From Deltaproteobacteria bacterium (GTDB lineage Bacteria; Desulfobacterota; Desulfobacteria; Desulfobacterales; ETH-SRB1): a stretch of 18,251 nt of DNA. Shown one piece after another: positions 14,755-18,251 of this stretch. The position numbers were made by a program, and so were the translations under genes. The notes under the pieces were generated by a model, which ran no database searches, had not been told where the DNA came from, and saw nothing but the letters and a program-made list of their open reading frames with translations. The first letter of the stretch is position 1; every line of letters starts with the position of its first letter. Where the stretch lies: positions 1-18,251 of the forward strand of contig JAFDFV010000065.1 of NCBI GenBank assembly GCA_019309665.1. The letters run 5' to 3'.

Positions 14755-16251
14755 ATGTCAAAACCAATTTCATTTGGAAAGATTGAGGTCAACATAGTCT
14801 CGACCATGGAGAAAACGCATGGCGTGCCCGAGCCGGAAACGCCGTTTCGGATTGCCATTTTCGGCGATTTCAGCGGAAGGACTAATCAGGATATTATTGA
14901 TCCTGCATTGGACAACCGAAGACCTCTTTTAGTCGATCGGGATAATCTTGATGAGGTACTTACAAAACTTAAAGTCGAGATCAAGCTTCCAATCCTTGGG
15001 AAAGAATCCCCACCTGTTACTATCGGATTTTCCGAACTTGATGATTTTCATCCTGACAGTCTCTATGAAAGACTTGAAATATTTGGGGCGTTGAGGGAGA
15101 CCCGCAAAGGCATAAAAGACCCTTCAACTTTTGCTGCGCTAACAAAACAACTCAAAAGAGCGGATAAACCATCTGAATCCGGCACGCCTCCAAAAGAGGT
15201 TCTTGAAGAAACACAGGAAAAAGCGCCTAAGACCGAATTGTCCAGGGGTACATCAGAGTGGAATAATTTCTTAAACAAAATAGTCAAACCACATCTCGTT
15301 CCTGACATTGAACCGCAGCAGGCAAAGATGCTGGATGCCGTAGATGCTGCCACAAGTGAGCTAATGCAAAGGATATTACACCACGCCGATTTTCAGGAAA
15401 TAGAGTCTGCCTGGCGAGGAGTTCATTTCCTTGTATCCGGATTGGAAACAGATGAGCAGCTCAAACTATATTTACTCGATATATCAAAAGCCGAATTAGC
15501 CGCTGATCTGGGGTCTAAAGAAGACCTGCGGTCAACCGGTATTTACAAACTTCTTGCAGAGCAGACTGTTGAAACATTCGGCGGCGAGCCGTGGGCTGTC
15601 CTGGCAGGCAATTATATATTTGATAATTCCCATGAAGATACTGAACTACTGGGCCGCATTGCGAAAATTGCTAAAGCTTCCGGAGCACCCTTTATTTCAT
15701 CAGTGAGTGATAAAGTGTTGGGCTGTGAGTCTTTGGCCGAGACGCCTAACCCTGACGACTGGCAGAGATTGTACGAGGCAAAAGAGAGTCAGGCCTGGCA
15801 AGCGCTGAGGAAACTTCCGGAGGCAGCATATCTCGGTCTTGCTCTGCCTCGATTCATGCTCCGCCTTCCATATGGAGCGGATACTGACCCTGCGGAGCAG
15901 TTTGAATTTGAAGAAATGCCATCCGAGCCGGACCACAATTATTACTTGTGGGGCAACCCATCCTTTGCCTGTGTTTACCTGCTGGCCCAAGCCTTCACCC
16001 ATCACGGCTGGAACTTTCGGCCTGGCGTCATCCAGGATATCGAAGGCCTGCCCTTATACATCTATAAAGAAAAGGGTGAATCCAGGGTTAAACCTTGCGC
16101 AGAGGTGGTACTTACCGAGCGAGCCGCTGAAATCATACTCGATAAGGGCATCATGCCTCTCCTTTGTTTCCGAAACCAGGACATCATCCTGCTGGCACGC
16201 TTCCAGTCGATAGCCGATCCTTTAGCCTGTTTGGTCGGGCGATGGAGTTAA
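14755..16251 (+). CDS. Compact TssB-TssC fusion, contractile sheath protein of a T6SS-like system
   Basis: 498 residues joining both sheath subunits. Residues 1-130 are TssB/VipA-like (PFRIAIFGDFSGR at 30-42, VDRDNLDEVLTKL, then FSELDDFHPDSLYERL). A charged linker (about 135-165, PSESGTPPKEVLEETQ) follows. The rest is TssC/VipB-like: RILHHADFQEIESAWRGVHF, FGGEPWAVLAGNY, GAPFISSVSDKVLG, then GLPLYIYKE and CAEVVLTERAAEIILDKG. Separate TssB and TssC together usually exceed 650 residues. Here the TssC part is about 330 residues and ends after LARFQSIADP, so the long C-terminal region of classical TssC is missing. The sheath contracts in the cytoplasm to drive a spike outwards. The Shine-Dalgarno is weak. 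The vgrG gene downstream supports a secretion role; no baseplate or membrane-complex genes lie in the window. Confidence 0.85.
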   Translation: MSKPISFGKIEVNIVSTMEKTHGVPEPETPFRIAIFGDFSGRTNQDIIDPALDNRRPLLVDRDNLDEVLTKLKVEIKLPILGKESPPVTIGFSELDDFHPDSLYERLEIFGALRETRKGIKDPSTFAALTKQLKRADKPSESGTPPKEVLEETQEKAPKTELSRGTSEWNNFLNKIVKPHLVPDIEPQQAKMLDAVDAATSELMQRILHHADFQEIESAWRGVHFLVSGLETDEQLKLYLLDISKAELAADLGSKEDLRSTGIYKLLAEQTVETFGGEPWAVLAGNYIFDNSHEDTELLGRIAKIAKASGAPFISSVSDKVLGCESLAETPNPDDWQRLYEAKESQAWQALRKLPEAAYLGLALPRFMLRLPYGADTDPAEQFEFEEMPSEPDHNYYLWGNPSFACVYLLAQAFTHHGWNFRPGVIQDIEGLPLYIYKEKGESRVKPCAEVVLTERAAEIILDKGIMPLLCFRNQDIILLARFQSIADPLACLVGRWS

Positions 16252-16330
16252 TAACTTACGTGCTTTTGTCCAAGATGGGAAGCGGAAAACATAAAAAGGG
16301 CTTGTATTCAAAATTTATCAACCTGTGCTT

Positions 16331-16358
16331 TTAGCCGTTAGCTGTTAGCCGTTAGCAT
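16331..16358. repeat. Heptamer tandem repeat (TTAGCNN)4
   Basis: Four units (CG, TG, CG, AT as the variable bases) in the spacer between the sheath gene and the 52-codon ORF. It has the same unit as the tracts at 5557-5584 and 11073-11164. Confidence 0.7.
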
Positions 16359-16373
16359 TGAAAAGGGGTGGAA

Positions 16374-16532
16374 ATGAGAAATTTTAGAGAACTTAATCAA
16401 CAGGTCAATGAGGTAAAGAGAATGTTGAACAGTTTTATCCAAAAGCTAACCGCACAGGTCGCAATTTTCTGCCCCCTCCAATACTATATTGACAATGATA
16501 GATCACACTGGTATTGTATCTTTATAAGGTAA
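16374..16532 (+). CDS. Small ORF (52 aa) between sheath fusion and vgrG
   Basis: Not recognised. ATG at 16374 follows a purine-rich site (AAAAGGGGTGG) and the frame ends with TAA at 16530-16532, 6 bp before the vgrG ATG. The first half (MRNFRELNQQVNEVKRMLN) is a plausible amphipathic or coiled-coil helix, and the second (AIFCPLQYYIDNDRSHWYCI) is aromatic with two cysteines. The vgrG ribosome binding site (TAAGG, 16525-16529) lies within its last codons, so the two could be translationally coupled. It might be a small spike-associated or adaptor protein, or the relic of a longer gene, or chance; only position and ribosome binding site support it. Confidence 0.4.
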   Translation: MRNFRELNQQVNEVKRMLNSFIQKLTAQVAIFCPLQYYIDNDRSHWYCIFIR

Positions 16533-16538
16533 AAGACC

Positions 16539-18251
16539 ATGGCCTATACACAAGACAACAGACTCATTGCAATCGACACCCCGCTTGGCAAGGATGCGCT
16601 GCTTCTTGCAGGATTCCATGGAATAGAAGGCATCTCCGGTCTTTACAGCTTTGAACTCAACCTCCTTTCAGAAAATCACAACATAAAATTTGAAGACATT
16701 ATCGGGAAAAACGTCGCAGTCTCCATTATCCTGGCAGATGGAGACAAACGTTTTTTTAACGGTATAATATCCAGCTTTTCACAGGGAAGGGGCGGCGGCG
16801 AAGCCGGAGGTGATCCGCATTTTTCACATTATGCAGCCACTATGGTTCCATGGTTCTGGTTGCTCACAAGGACAGCGGATTCGAGAATATTTCAAAAGCT
16901 TTCCGTGCCGGATATAGTGGAAAAGATATTTACCGAAAAAGAGTTCTTAGATTATAAGCTCCTTCTTAATGACAGTTACGATAAAAGAGACTATTGCGTG
17001 CAATATAGAGAAACTGATTTTAACTTTATTTCCCGGCTTCTGGAAGAAGAGGGCATATGTTACTTCTTTGAACACGAGGAAAAAAAGCATACGCTGATTT
17101 TGGCTGATGCCTCTGATAAATTCAAGCCCTGCCCAAAACATGAATCTGCACGGTATCAGATCAGTGCCGGTGGTTGGCTGGAAAAAGACGTGATAACCAG
17201 CCTGGAGAAAATGCAGGAGATCAGACCTGCCAAATATGCCATTAACGATTTTAATTTTGAGATACCAAGCACTGATATGAAGGTGGATGTTTCCACCAAA
17301 CAGATGTTGGGTCCCGGAGAACGGGAGATATACGATTATCCCGGGCTTTACACAAAAAAAGCGCAAGGAGAGCGTTTAACCACAATACGCATGGAGGAAG
17401 AAGAAACAAAGATCACGACCATAACCGGTTCAAGTGATTGCAGGGCTTTTACAAGCGGGTACCGGTTTAATCTTACGGATTATTATCGGGAAGATATGGA
17501 CCAAAAAGATTATGTGTTAACCCATATCGAACATGAAGTGCGCGAGGTCTCGGATTATTACGGGGCTACTATAGAGAGTATGGGGTCGGAATCGCCTTAT
17601 ATCAATCGTTTTAAATGTATTCCATTTGAAGTTCCATATCGCCCGTCGCGTGATACTGTAAAACCGGTTGTGCGAGGCACCCAGACAGCTATCGTGGTTG
17701 GACCGGCAGGGGAAGAGATATATACTGACGGAAAACAGCTCGTGCTGGATTCGCGTGAGCCAGTCTGCGGCAGGACAGGGGTGGGGTAGTGTGAACATCC
17801 CTCGCATCGGCCACGAAGTCGTTGTTGATTTTCTTGAAGGCGATCCTGACAGGCCGATTATCAACGGTTGTGTTTACAATGGCATGAATACCATTCCCTT
17901 CGGCAGTGGTATTATGAGCGGATCCAAGTCCAACACTTCGCCCGGCGGGGGCGGCTACAACGAGTTCTCTCTCAATGACACCGCAGGCAAGGAGATGATC
18001 ATCGTCCACGGCCAGTACGACATGGAATCGACCATCGAAAACGATCAGACATTGACGGTCCATAACAACCGAACGAGCACCATTGACGTGGATGATTCTG
18101 AGACCGTTGGGAGCAACCAGACTATCAATGTTGGCGCCAATCAGGATGTTACTGTGGGCGCGAATCAGAGCGTTAAGGTTGGGTCTAACAAGACTGAAAC
18201 GATTTCTATTGCCAAGGCACTGAGTATCGGGGCGGCTTATCAGGTGAGCGT
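16539..18251 (+). pseudogene. vgrG: VgrG (TssI) spike protein, frame-broken and partial at right edge
   Basis: Trimeric spike at the tip of a type VI secretion tube. The first frame (16539 to about 17729) covers the gp27-like head: LLLAGFHGIEGISGLYSFEL, FEDIIGKNVAVSIILADG, RDYCVQYRETDFNFISRLLE with EEGICYFFEH, then the start of the gp5-like OB fold, VGPAGEEIYTD. In the family this is followed by about KYGRVKVQFHWD and SSCWIRVSQ. Here about 15 codons are missing, and after 17731 the reading must move to another frame (ENSSCWIRVSQSAAGQGWGS, then VNIPRIGHEVVVDFLEGDPD). The C-terminus is a needle of VGxNQ-type beta-helix repeats (VGSNQTINVGANQDVTVG) running off the window. GC rises from about 30% near 16950 to about 60% near 17960. 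The start ATG at 16539 has TAAGG 9 nt upstream. Confidence 0.87.

Noticed and set aside
1..18251. Window-wide alternative genetic code with UGA as a sense codon
   Set aside because: TGA ends normal-length genes here (for example the TraB gene at 4339-4341, which overlaps purN by only 15 bp). Only two UGAs are followed by SECIS-like hairpins.

Overview
The window looks like a bacterial chromosome segment from a sulfate-reducer-type deltaproteobacterium (Desulfobacterales or a relative). The basis is a lone GlcF-type Fe-S protein, a peroxiredoxin with an in-frame UGA in a UxxC active site, the mix of small housekeeping genes, and very repeat-rich intergenic DNA. This assignment is inference from gene content. 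No rRNA or other taxonomic marker gene is present.

Layout. 1-1022 (-): a lysine-rich, helical repeat-like protein split by a one-base frame lesion and open to the left edge. 1499-1660 (+): a 53-residue candidate selenocysteine membrane microprotein, whose stop overlaps the stop of the convergent GlcF-like gene (1657-2967, -). 3175-4341 (+): a TraB-family membrane protein, overlapping tail-to-tail with purN (4327-5130, -), which lies just downstream of an FmdB-like zinc-ribbon gene (5158-5472, -). 5471-6163 is almost all small repeats around a tRNA-Val(GAC). On the minus strand follow a nucleoside phosphorylase, an 84-residue small protein, a CBM48 glycogen-binding protein and a glycogen phosphorylase broken by a small deletion. 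Then come a selenocysteine peroxiredoxin (10495-10983, +) and an AT-rich foreign-looking island (11156-12628) with a truncated PEP-synthase fragment and a frameshifted EamA permease. Next is an AAA ATPase/PD-(D/E)XK-like protein (12644-14221, -). Last is a type VI secretion-like cluster with a compact TssB-TssC fusion, a 52-residue ORF and a VgrG that is frame-broken and runs off the right edge.

The main result is two UGA-containing genes that standard gene calling would truncate or miss. In both, the UGA is followed at 16 or 25 nt by a stem-loop with a 6-bp stem and a four-base loop (AGGT or AGTT), matching the known geometry of bacterial SECIS elements. The peroxiredoxin belongs to a known selenoprotein class. 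The microprotein (one membrane helix, then U30 and C35) is one I do not recognise and is the best candidate for something undescribed.

The second theme is repeats and decay. Five intergenic inverted-repeat elements, a 90-110 bp dispersed repeat in two copies and TTAGCNN heptamer tracts fill the gaps between genes. Five genes carry frame lesions or a nonsense codon. Real decay and assembly error cannot be told apart from the sequence alone.
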